From: Alistipes sp.
Lineage (GTDB): Bacteria; Bacteroidota; Bacteroidia; Bacteroidales; Rikenellaceae
Direction of reading: 5' to 3'
Length of the DNA: 64,000 bases
NCBI GenBank assembly: GCA_020026335.1
Contig: JAHHQO010000001.1
Span: forward strand, 1-64,000
Shown: positions 41,391-49,125 of the stretch, piece after piece
How the letters are laid out: every line of letters begins with the position of its first letter
How positions within the stretch are numbered: the first letter of the stretch is position 1
Notes under the pieces: model-generated
The model's input: the letters and a program-made list of their open reading frames with translations, nothing else
The model's database searches: none
Told to the model about the DNA's origin: nothing
Program-made: the position numbers and the translations under genes

Positions 41391-43634
41391 ATGACAAAGA
41401 CAAAAATTGTTCTGATGTTTGCCACACTCGCCCTCGTGCTGTGTGGTACTCCTTCGCGTGCCCAGGAAATCACCCCTGCCAACACCATCGCCATCGAGGA
41501 GGGCGACTCCCCGGAGACGATTCTCCGCAAGGCGGTACACGTTGTGCCCACCGCCGCACAGGCCGAAGCCCTGCGCAACGAATTCATCGCCTTCATTCAC
41601 CTCGGTCCCAACACCTTCACCCGCAAGGAGTGGGGCAACGGCATGGAAGACCCCAAAATCTTCGACCTCAAGACGCTCAACACCGACCAGTGGTGCAGCG
41701 AGATGAAGGCCGCCGAAATCAAGATGGTGATTCTCACCGTCAAGCACCACGAGGGATTTGTGCTCTGGCAGAGCCGCTACACCCGCCACGGCATCATGTC
41801 CACCGACTTCCGTGACGGTCACGGCGACATTCTCCGAGACCTCTCGGCTTCGTGTCGCAAGTACGGTCTCAAATTGGGCATCTACCTCTCGCCCGCCGAC
41901 CTCTACCACATCGAGCGTCCCGACGGACTCTACGGCAACGGCAGCGAGCAGCGTCTGCGCACCATTCCGCGCGAGGTCGAGGGTCGTCCCTTCGCCCCCC
42001 ACGAGAAGATGGAGTTCGTGCTCGACGACTACAACGAGTATTTCATGAACCAGCTCTACGAGTTGCTCACCGAGTACGGCGAAATCCACGAGGTGTGGTT
42101 CGACGGCGCCCACCCCAAGCGCAAGGGCAACCAGCAGTACAACTATCTGGCATGGCGCACCCTTATTCACCGTCTGACACCCCGTGCCGTCATCTTCGGT
42201 CGTGAGGACATTCGCTGGTGCGGCAACGAGTCGGGCAGCACACGCCCCTCGGAGTGGAACATCGTCCCCTATCAGGCCGACCCCCGACAGATGAACGACT
42301 TCCACGACATCACCGCACAGGACATCGGCAGCCGCGCCAAGCTCGCCGAGGGCAACTTCCTCCACTACCAGCAGACCGAGACCAACACCTCCATTCGTGA
42401 GGGGTGGTTCTACCGCGATGACGAGTTGCAACAGGTCAGAAGTGCCGATGATGTGTTCGACATCTACGAGCGTTCGGTGGGCGGCAACTCCACCTTCCTG
42501 CTCAACATACCGCCCAACCGTGACGGCCGTTTCTCGGCGCGCGATGTGGAGACCCTGCGCGAGGTGGGACGCCGTATCCGCGCCACCTATCACACCAATC
42601 TGCTCGCCGGAGCGGACTACCCTGCCCAGTTGAAGGATTCGTGTGACGACACTTATATTTTGCTCACCCCCGCGAAAAAGAGCGTGGAGGTAAAACTCGA
42701 CACCCTCGTGAAAATCAACCGCATACAGTTGCAGGAATCCGTCACCACCCACTCCGAGCGCGTGGAGCGTTTCGCCGTGGACGCCCTCATCAACGGCGAG
42801 TGGCAGGAGCTGGCCACCTCGACCAACATCGGTTACAAACGCATCGTCCGCACCCCCGAGGTGGTGGTGTCGGGTCTGCGTTTCCGACTTCTGGAGGCAC
42901 GCGCCGACACCGTGGCACTCTCTACCTTCAAGGCGCACTACTACAAGCCCCACGCCCCCCGTCTCGATGCCACGCAGAATGTCGAGGGTTATGTGACCCT
43001 CTCGCCCAAGAAGGACAACTTCTCGTGGAAGCCCGGCAAGGACAACGCCACGCTGAATCTCAACACGGGATTCACCATTCACTACACCACCGACGGCACT
43101 GCCCCCTCGGCAGAATCGCCCCTCTACACCGAGCCTTTCCTCTGTGACGGCGGCATGGTACGCGCCGTGGCGGTGCTCAACAACGAAAAGGGAGCCGAGT
43201 GTGTGCGCCGTATGTCCTACATCAAGAGCGACTGGCAGGTGGCGGCAGCCAGCTCCACAGCCGAGGGTTCGTCGGCCGCCCATGCCATTGACGGCGACCC
43301 CTCGACCGACTGGACGACAGCCGACTGTGACGACACACATCTCCATACGCTGACCATAGATTTGGGCTACTCCGCCCACATTCACGGCATCGCCTACACA
43401 CCCCAGACCCGCGACCACGAGGGCATGCTTCAGAAGGGCGTCATCGAGTGGAGCAGCAACGGCGAGAAGTGGACACAGGCGGAGATTTTCGAGTTCGGCA
43501 ACCTCATCAACGACCCCACCACCCGCTACCACCATCTGCGTCAGCCGGTCAAGGCGCGCTACATGAGAATCTCGGCTGTGGAGACCGCCGCCGCCTCGAA
43601 AAGAGTCAGCATTGCGGAGATAGATGTCTTCTGA
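41391..43634 (+). CDS. GH29 alpha-L-fucosidase with C-terminal carbohydrate-binding domain
   Basis: A 747-residue secreted glycosidase. The start MTKTKIVLMFATLALVLCG opens a signal peptide (cut near SRAQ), 96 bases inside the longest frame. The GH29 catalytic domain covers about residues 30-340: FIHLGPNTFTRKEWGNG, VKHHEGFVLWQSRYT, and the nucleophile Asp238 in VWFDGAHP. Then a beta domain, a chitobiase-C-like segment (IHYTTDGTAPSAESPLY) and a C-terminal F5/8 type C (CBM32-like) domain (AHAIDGDPSTDW, ARYMRISAVE). It would release fucose from host mucin or milk-type glycans. It is followed by nagA, fitting GlcNAc-containing substrates. Confidence 0.9.
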   Translation: MTKTKIVLMFATLALVLCGTPSRAQEITPANTIAIEEGDSPETILRKAVHVVPTAAQAEALRNEFIAFIHLGPNTFTRKEWGNGMEDPKIFDLKTLNTDQWCSEMKAAEIKMVILTVKHHEGFVLWQSRYTRHGIMSTDFRDGHGDILRDLSASCRKYGLKLGIYLSPADLYHIERPDGLYGNGSEQRLRTIPREVEGRPFAPHEKMEFVLDDYNEYFMNQLYELLTEYGEIHEVWFDGAHPKRKGNQQYNYLAWRTLIHRLTPRAVIFGREDIRWCGNESGSTRPSEWNIVPYQADPRQMNDFHDITAQDIGSRAKLAEGNFLHYQQTETNTSIREGWFYRDDELQQVRSADDVFDIYERSVGGNSTFLLNIPPNRDGRFSARDVETLREVGRRIRATYHTNLLAGADYPAQLKDSCDDTYILLTPAKKSVEVKLDTLVKINRIQLQESVTTHSERVERFAVDALINGEWQELATSTNIGYKRIVRTPEVVVSGLRFRLLEARADTVALSTFKAHYYKPHAPRLDATQNVEGYVTLSPKKDNFSWKPGKDNATLNLNTGFTIHYTTDGTAPSAESPLYTEPFLCDGGMVRAVAVLNNEKGAECVRRMSYIKSDWQVAAASSTAEGSSAAHAIDGDPSTDWTTADCDDTHLHTLTIDLGYSAHIHGIAYTPQTRDHEGMLQKGVIEWSSNGEKWTQAEIFEFGNLINDPTTRYHHLRQPVKARYMRISAVETAAASKRVSIAEIDVF

Positions 43635-43639
43635 CAAAA

Positions 43640-43655
43640 GGGGCGGAAACGCCCC
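43640..43655 (+). terminator. Hairpin downstream of the fucosidase gene
   Basis: GGGGCG, loop GAAA, CGCCCC: a GNRA-loop hairpin 5 bases after the stop codon. No T-run follows (CTTCGGG), so it may be a weak terminator or protect the mRNA 3' end. Confidence 0.5.
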
Positions 43656-43715
43656 CTTCGGGAAAAGACTTTTTGGACTGCCGAATGTGGTTATTCACAA
43701 TAAAATGGGATAAAA

Positions 43716-43748
43716 TTGAACAATTAAAAAGAATTTTACTTATTTTTG
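43716..43748 (+). promoter_or_regulatory. Promoter of nagA
   Basis: TTG (43716-43718), 22 bases, TATTTTTG (43741-43748), in an AT-rich stretch 62 bases before the start codon. A good Bacteroidetes promoter, suggesting nagA is not solely dependent on readthrough from the fucosidase gene. Confidence 0.65.
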
Positions 43749-43810
43749 TGAGCTCCGGGTTCTGCTCGGGGTGGCCAACCACCGCAACCTAAAAAAATCA
43801 AAATATACCT

Positions 43811-44983
43811 ATGTTAACTCAACTTATCAATGCCAGAATCCTCACTCCACAAGGCTGGCTCAACAACGGTTCTCTCCTCATCAAGGACGACAAGATTTTA
43901 GAAGTAACCAATTGTGATTTACCCATCATCGGGGCGAAGTTGATTGACATTAAAGGTATGTATGTCATTCCCGGAGGTGTGGACATCCACGTTCATGGAG
44001 GTGGCGGACGAGATTTCATGGAGTGCACCGAAGATGCCTTCCGCGCAGCGGCCAAAGCCCACCTGCTCCACGGTACAACGTCTATCTTCCCCACCCTGTC
44101 GTCATCGACCGTACCCATGATTATGCAGGCTGCCGACACTTGCGACAAACTGATGAAGGAGCCCGACTCCACCATTATGGGTCTCCATCTCGAAGGACAC
44201 TATCTCAACCCCAAAATGGCAGGCGGACAGATGCCCGAGAACATCAAGAATCCCGACCCCAACGAGTACATTCCCATCATCGAAAGCTGCCCCGCCATTC
44301 GCCGCTGGGACGCAGCTCCCGAGATGCCGGGTGCCATTCAGTTCGGTAAGTACATCACCGAAAAGGGAATCATGGCTTCGGTGGCTCACACCCAGGCCGA
44401 GTTTGAGGATATGCGTGCTGCCTTTGATGCAGGTTACAACCACGTAACCCATTTCTACAACGCCATGGCAGGTTTCCACAAACGCCACGAGTACAAGTAC
44501 GAAGGTACGGTCGAGAGCGTCTACCTGCTCGACGACATGACCTGCGAGGTCATCGCCGACGGTATCCACGTGCCCTCGACCATTCTGCGACTGGTCTACA
44601 AGCTCAAGGGCGTGGAGCGCACCTGTCTGATTACCGATGCGCTGGCGTGCGCCGCCAGCGAGAGTCAGGAGGCTTTCGACCCCCGTGTCATCATCGAAGA
44701 CGGTGTCTGCAAGTTGGCCGACCACTCGGCTTTGGCAGGAAGTATCGCCACCATGGACCGACTCATTCGCACCATGGTACAGAAGGCCGACATTCCGTTG
44801 CGCGATGCCGTGAGAATGGCTTCGGAGACCCCCGCCAAGCTCATGCACATCTACGACCGCAAGGGTTCGTTGGAGAAGGGCAAGGACGCCGACATGATTG
44901 TCATGGACGACGAGCTGAAAATCAGAGCCGTATGGTCGATGGGCAAACTCGTTCCGGAGACCGACACGATTTTCCAGCGTTAG
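43811..44983 (+). CDS. nagA: N-acetylglucosamine-6-phosphate deacetylase
   Basis: NagA converts GlcNAc-6-phosphate to glucosamine-6-phosphate in the cytosol. The 390-residue amidohydrolase has the metal and catalytic residues in place: His60 and His62 (VDIHVHG), Glu128 (LHLEGHYLNPKMAGGQ), His193 (SVAHTQAE), His214 (THFYNAM), His253 and Asp276 (LITDAL). C-terminal KGSLEKGKDADMIVMDD completes the beta-sandwich. Beside a fucosidase gene it indicates use of GlcNAc-rich glycans and/or cell-wall amino sugars. A strong terminator follows. Confidence 0.95.
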   Translation: MLTQLINARILTPQGWLNNGSLLIKDDKILEVTNCDLPIIGAKLIDIKGMYVIPGGVDIHVHGGGGRDFMECTEDAFRAAAKAHLLHGTTSIFPTLSSSTVPMIMQAADTCDKLMKEPDSTIMGLHLEGHYLNPKMAGGQMPENIKNPDPNEYIPIIESCPAIRRWDAAPEMPGAIQFGKYITEKGIMASVAHTQAEFEDMRAAFDAGYNHVTHFYNAMAGFHKRHEYKYEGTVESVYLLDDMTCEVIADGIHVPSTILRLVYKLKGVERTCLITDALACAASESQEAFDPRVIIEDGVCKLADHSALAGSIATMDRLIRTMVQKADIPLRDAVRMASETPAKLMHIYDRKGSLEKGKDADMIVMDDELKIRAVWSMGKLVPETDTIFQR

Positions 44984-45025
44984 AAAATTCATAGCATTAA
45001 ATATTTATGGCGTAGCCGTAAAGGG

Positions 45026-45058
45026 AAAGGCGCACGAAGTGATTCGTGCGCCTTTCTT
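45026..45058 (+). terminator. Intrinsic terminator of nagA
   Basis: AAAGGCGCACGAA (45026-45038), loop GTGA, TTCGTGCGCCTTT (45043-45055): a 13-bp perfect stem whose 3' arm ends in TTT and is followed by CTT. A very stable hairpin. Confidence 0.85.
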
Positions 45059-45060
45059 GT

Positions 45061-45176
45061 TGATGGGGGCGGAGAGCAGGGTAGCGGGGCACGGGCGACA
45101 GGGCAGAGGGGGTGGCGGAAGGCGCACGCACCCCGCCCCCCACGCACAGCCACAGCGCCATAACCGAGGGTCTGTG
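45061..45176. other. GC-rich intergenic stretch
   Basis: About 115 bases of G-rich then C-rich sequence between the nagA terminator and the exporter promoter. Nothing recognisable. Confidence 0.4.
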
Positions 45177-45207
45177 TTGCATCATTAAAATATATTTCGT
45201 ATGTTTG
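45177..45207 (+). promoter_or_regulatory. Promoter of the ABC exporter operon
   Basis: TTG (45177-45179), 20 bases, TATGTTTG (45200-45207): a good match to the Bacteroidetes consensus. The leader is about 100 bases and contains a run of nine G (45230-45238). Confidence 0.7.
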
Positions 45208-45229
45208 TAGAGATATATTCCCGTCAGAT

Positions 45230-45238
45230 GGGGGGGGG
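45230..45238 (+). repeat. Poly-G tract of nine bases in the exporter leader
   Basis: Nine consecutive G lie about 25 bases downstream of the predicted transcription start. Homopolymeric G tracts can change length by slipped-strand mispairing; here such changes would alter the leader, not the coding frame. Confidence 0.6.
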
Positions 45239-45313
45239 TAGCAACCCTCTGTAAATCAACCCTTACAACATTTTTCGGGGAACATTGTGAACTTAAAACC
45301 CCAATTCTAAACT

Positions 45314-46234
45314 ATGGATTTACTCACTGTCGAGCACATCACCAAACGATTCACGGGTCATACCGCTCTCGATGATGTGTCATTGTCGATACCTCAGGGT
45401 GCCATCTACGGACTGCTGGGTCCCAACGGAGCCGGTAAATCGACACTCATACGTATCATCAACCGCATCACCATGCCCGACGAGGGTCGTGTATTGTTCA
45501 ACGGACACCCCGTCACCCAAGATGACGTCTATCACATGGGCTACCTGCCCGAGGAGAGAGGTCTCTACAAAAAGATGAAGGTGGGCGAGCAGGCCATCTT
45601 CTTCGCGCGTCTGCGCGGTCTCTCGAAGCAGGAGGCCACCCGCCGACTCAAGGAGTGGTTCGTCCGCTTCCATATCGAGGAGTGGTGGAACAAGAAGGTC
45701 GAAGACCTCTCGAAAGGTATGGCACAGAAGGTGCAGTTCATCACCACGGTGCTCCACGAGCCCAAGCTCCTGATTTTCGACGAGCCTTTTTCGGGCTTCG
45801 ACCCCATCAACGCCAATCTGCTCAAGGAGGAGATTCTCCGTCTGCGCGACAACGGTGCCACGGTGATATTCTCGACCCACAACATGGCATCGGTGGAGGA
45901 AATCTGTGACCACATCACCCTCATCAACAGCTCGAAGAACGTGCTGTCGGGCAATGTGGCGGAGATTCGCCGTCAGCACGGTCAAAATATCTTCACACTC
46001 AACTACCGCGGCGAGGAGGAGCGTCTGCGCGCGACACTCGATTTACGTTGCCGCATTCTCGCCAACGAGGAGTCGGACAGCGGAATGAAGACCCTCACCC
46101 TGCAAATCCAAAAGGAGGAGGAGCTGCGCGACATCATCGCGGCAGCCAACGATGCCGTCATGCTGCGCGGTGTGAACGAGCATATCCCCTCGATGAACGA
46201 GATTTTCATCCGTGCCGTCAATGGTACGCTCTAA
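45314..46234 (+). CDS. ABC-2 exporter ATP-binding subunit (NatA-like)
   Basis: A 306-residue ATPase. Walker A is GPNGAGKST (36-44), the signature is LSKGMAQKVQFI (LSKGM instead of LSGGQ, usual in this subfamily), and Walker B is LLIFDEPFSGFDP. A C-terminal extension of about 80 residues (from NIFTLNYRGEEERLRATLDL) is typical of NatA/DRA-type ATPases. The downstream permease, 30 bases away, completes the transporter. Substrate unknown; NatAB exports sodium in Bacillus, others export drugs or peptides. Confidence 0.9.
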   Translation: MDLLTVEHITKRFTGHTALDDVSLSIPQGAIYGLLGPNGAGKSTLIRIINRITMPDEGRVLFNGHPVTQDDVYHMGYLPEERGLYKKMKVGEQAIFFARLRGLSKQEATRRLKEWFVRFHIEEWWNKKVEDLSKGMAQKVQFITTVLHEPKLLIFDEPFSGFDPINANLLKEEILRLRDNGATVIFSTHNMASVEEICDHITLINSSKNVLSGNVAEIRRQHGQNIFTLNYRGEEERLRATLDLRCRILANEESDSGMKTLTLQIQKEEELRDIIAAANDAVMLRGVNEHIPSMNEIFIRAVNGTL

Positions 46235-46264
46235 CCCCATGTCGAACCTCAAAAAACAGAAGAT

Positions 46265-47581
46265 ATGAGTAATATTCCGATTATCATACAACGCGAATTC
46301 AACGAACGTGTACGCAAAAAGTCGTTCATCATCTCCACGCTGCTGATGCCTCTGCTGATGGTGGCGCTGATGGTGGCACCCGCCCTCATCATGCTCTTTG
46401 CCGAGGGCGACGAGAAACACATCGATGTCATCGACCGCAGCGGACTGGTGGCAGGCCACCTCACCAATGCCGAGAATGTGGCATTCGTGACCGTCACCGA
46501 CTCGCTGGACGAGGCACGCACACGCACCGAATCGTTCGGTGTGCTCTACATTCCCGAAGATGTGATTGCCCAGCCCCAGAAGGTGACCCTCTACGCCAAC
46601 GGCCCCACCTCGATGCCCCTTGAGGAGGCCATACGCGGTCAGATAGCCAAGCTCATCGAGACCGAGAAGCTCAAGAGCTACAACATCGAGTCGTTAGACA
46701 CCATTCTTCAGGAGGTGAAGACCTCCGTTCCGATGAAGGTCATTCGCAACGACAAGAGCGAGGAGGAGGGCGAGGAGTCGTTCTCGTCGGCCGCCGCTTC
46801 GGCAGCCGGCTACATTCTGGGCTTCATGCTCTATATGTTCCTCATCATCTACGGTTCGATGGTCATGCAGGCGGTCATCGAGGAGAAGAACTCGCGCGTG
46901 CTGGACGTACTGGCCACCACCGTCAAACCCTTCGACTTGATGATGGGTAAGATTTTGGGTATCGCTTCGGTGGCTGTGGTGCAGGTACTCCTCTGGGGTC
47001 TTCTCCTTGTCGGCATCTCGGCATTTGTCATGCCCTCGATTCTGCCCCCCGATGTCATGGCAGGCGCACAGGCCATTCAGCAGGGCGGTATGCCTGCCGC
47101 CGAGATGAGCGGTCTCGACCCCGACATGCTTCAGGCGGTGGCCGTGGTCTCCAACTGGCAGTACATCGTCATGCTGATTTTCTACACCCTGCTCTTCTTC
47201 ATCGGCGGCTACCTCCTCTACTCGGCAATGTTCGCCGCCGTGGGTTCGGCTGTGGATAACGTGCAGGACGCCGCACAGCTGCAAACCCCCATCACCCTGC
47301 CCATCATTCTCTCGATTATGGTGCTCTTCGTGGTGATGAAGGACCCCAACTCGTCACTCTCGTTCTGGTTCTCCATCATTCCGTTCACCTCACCCGTGGT
47401 GATGCTGGCACGTATCCCCTACGAGATTCCCACCTGGGAGATTATCCTCTCGCTGGCGGTGCTCTACGGCACTTTCACCGTCATGGTGTGGCTCTCGGCA
47501 AAAATCTACCGCGTAGGTATCCTCATGCACGGCAAGAAGCCCTCTTTGAAGGAGCTGCTCTCGTGGATAAAAGAGGCGTAA
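46265..47581 (+). CDS. ABC-2 family exporter permease (NatB-like)
   Basis: A 438-residue inner-membrane protein. One membrane segment near residues 20-45 (LLMPLLMVALMVAPALIMLF), then a soluble extracytoplasmic domain to about residue 175, then five to six membrane segments (AAGYILGFMLYMFLIIYGSM, LLWGLLLVGISAFVMPSIL, YIVMLIFYTLLFFIGGYLLY, LPIILSIMVLFVVMK). EEKNSRVLDVLATTVKPFDL is the conserved cytosolic motif of this permease family. It pairs with the ATPase encoded upstream. Confidence 0.9.
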   Translation: MSNIPIIIQREFNERVRKKSFIISTLLMPLLMVALMVAPALIMLFAEGDEKHIDVIDRSGLVAGHLTNAENVAFVTVTDSLDEARTRTESFGVLYIPEDVIAQPQKVTLYANGPTSMPLEEAIRGQIAKLIETEKLKSYNIESLDTILQEVKTSVPMKVIRNDKSEEEGEESFSSAAASAAGYILGFMLYMFLIIYGSMVMQAVIEEKNSRVLDVLATTVKPFDLMMGKILGIASVAVVQVLLWGLLLVGISAFVMPSILPPDVMAGAQAIQQGGMPAAEMSGLDPDMLQAVAVVSNWQYIVMLIFYTLLFFIGGYLLYSAMFAAVGSAVDNVQDAAQLQTPITLPIILSIMVLFVVMKDPNSSLSFWFSIIPFTSPVVMLARIPYEIPTWEIILSLAVLYGTFTVMVWLSAKIYRVGILMHGKKPSLKELLSWIKEA

Positions 47582-47602
47582 ACGCCACGCTGACAACACT
47601 CT

Positions 47603-47663
47603 GCCCTCCGACCCTTTCTCCCCCTCATCGGGTGGGGGAAAGGCCGTCGGAGGGCTTTTCTTT
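47603..47663 (+). terminator. Intrinsic terminator of the ABC exporter operon
   Basis: GCCCTCCGAC (47603-47612) pairs perfectly with GTCGGAGGGC (47646-47655), with further pairing inside (CCTTTC...GAAAGG), followed by TTTTCTTT. Confidence 0.88.
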
Positions 47664-47728
47664 GCCCCAAGTGGGGGAGTAGCCCAAGAAAAACTGCGGA
47701 CAGACTCTCACATATAGAAAAAAATTTG

Positions 47729-47736
47729 TAACTTTG
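47729..47736 (+). promoter_or_regulatory. -7 element of pgk
   Basis: TAACTTTG matches the -7 consensus and lies 57 bases upstream of the pgk start codon. The -33 element is not evident. Confidence 0.55.
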
Positions 47737-47792
47737 GCACGATTATGACAGTGTGAAATATTCTTACAGATATATTTAAAAATCAAACTATT

Positions 47793-49055
47793 ATGATTTC
47801 GATTGACAATTACGATTTCAAAGGCAAGCGCGCGCTTATCCGCGTGGATTTCAATGTGCCCCTCAATGAGAACGGCGAGGTAACCGACGATACCCGTATC
47901 CGTGCGGCTATCCCCACCATCAAGAAGGTACTCGCAGAAGGCGGTTCGGCCATCCTCATGTCACACATGGGTCGCCCCAAGAAGAACCCCGATGCAAAGT
48001 ACTCTCTGGAGCAGATTGTATCGACCATCGAGAAGAACCTCGGCACCAGCGTAATGTTCGCAGGTGACTGCATCGGCGAGAAGGCTGCCGAAATGGCAAA
48101 GAACCTGAAGCCCGGTGAGGTGATGTTGCTCGAGAACCTCCGTTTCTACGCTGAGGAGGAGGGTAAGCCCCGCGGTCTGGCTGCCGATGCCACCAAGGAG
48201 GAGAAGGATGCTGCCAAGAAGGCATTGAAGGAGGGTCCCCAGAAGGAGTTTGTTGCCAAACTCGCTGCCATGGGCGACTGCTACATCAACGACGCATTCG
48301 GTACTGCTCACCGCAAGCACGCTTCGACATATCTCATCGCAAAGAACTTCCCCAACGACAAGATGTTCGGCTACCTGCTGGCTCGTGAGGTGAAGGCCAT
48401 TGCTTCGGTAATGGAGAACCCCCAGCACCCCTTCTGCGCCATCATCGGCGGTTCGAAGGTTTCTTCGAAGATTGGTGTCATCAAGGCCCTCATCGAGAAG
48501 GTAGATTCAATCATCATCGGTGGCGGTATGACCTACACCTTCGCTGCTGCACAGGGCGGTAAGGTAGGTAACTCGATCTGCGAGCCCGAGATGTTCCCCG
48601 TGGCTCTGGAGATTCTGGAGCTGGCCAAGAAGAAGGGCGTGAAGCTCGTAATGTCGCCCGATGCTCTCATCGCCGACGACTTCTCGGCTTCGGCTAACAC
48701 CAACACCGCTCCCGCCAACAACATTCCCGAGGGTTGGGAAGGTGTCGACATCGCAGAAGAGGGCAAGAAGCGTTTCCGCGACCACATACTCGAGTGCAAG
48801 ACCATTCTCTGGAACGGTCCTGTGGGCGTATTCGAAATCGACAAGTTCGCAACCGGTTCGAAGGAGGTAGCTCTGGCTATCGCCGAGGCTACCAAGAACG
48901 GCGCTTACTCGCTCATCGGTGGTGGTGACTCGGTAGCTTGTGTCAACAAGTTCGGTCTGGCTGACCAGGTATCCTACATCTCAACAGGTGGTGGTGCCCT
49001 GCTCGAGTACATCGAGTTCGGCGACCTGCCCGGTGTGGCTGCCATCCGCGACTAA
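47793..49055 (+). CDS. pgk: Phosphoglycerate kinase
   Basis: Pgk makes ATP from 1,3-bisphosphoglycerate in glycolysis. The 420-residue product shows RVDFNVPL (17-24), SHMGRPKKNPDAKYS, FGTAHRKHAST, GGSKVSSKIGVIKALI and the nucleotide-binding end SLIGGGDSVACVNKFG and ISTGGGALLEYIEFGDLPGV. A single-gene unit with its own promoter and terminator. Codon use is stronger (more highly biased) than in its neighbours, as expected for a glycolytic enzyme. Confidence 0.98.
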   Translation: MISIDNYDFKGKRALIRVDFNVPLNENGEVTDDTRIRAAIPTIKKVLAEGGSAILMSHMGRPKKNPDAKYSLEQIVSTIEKNLGTSVMFAGDCIGEKAAEMAKNLKPGEVMLLENLRFYAEEEGKPRGLAADATKEEKDAAKKALKEGPQKEFVAKLAAMGDCYINDAFGTAHRKHASTYLIAKNFPNDKMFGYLLAREVKAIASVMENPQHPFCAIIGGSKVSSKIGVIKALIEKVDSIIIGGGMTYTFAAAQGGKVGNSICEPEMFPVALEILELAKKKGVKLVMSPDALIADDFSASANTNTAPANNIPEGWEGVDIAEEGKKRFRDHILECKTILWNGPVGVFEIDKFATGSKEVALAIAEATKNGAYSLIGGGDSVACVNKFGLADQVSYISTGGGALLEYIEFGDLPGVAAIRD

Positions 49056-49076
49056 TCCCACGCGAGAATCAACTCA

Positions 49077-49105
49077 AACCGTCGGCTCGCCCCGACGGTT
49101 TTTTT
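49077..49105 (+). terminator. Intrinsic terminator of pgk
   Basis: AACCGTCGG (49077-49085), loop CTCGCC, CCGACGGTT (49092-49100), then T to 49105. It lies just 21 bases before the next gene, which has no visible promoter of its own. Confidence 0.9.
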
Positions 49106-49125
49106 AAACCCTAATATCTGAACCT

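Noticed and set aside
41241..43637. 798-codon open frame antisense to the fucosidase gene
   Set aside because: Shadow of a strongly biased gene; no start context or known domain.
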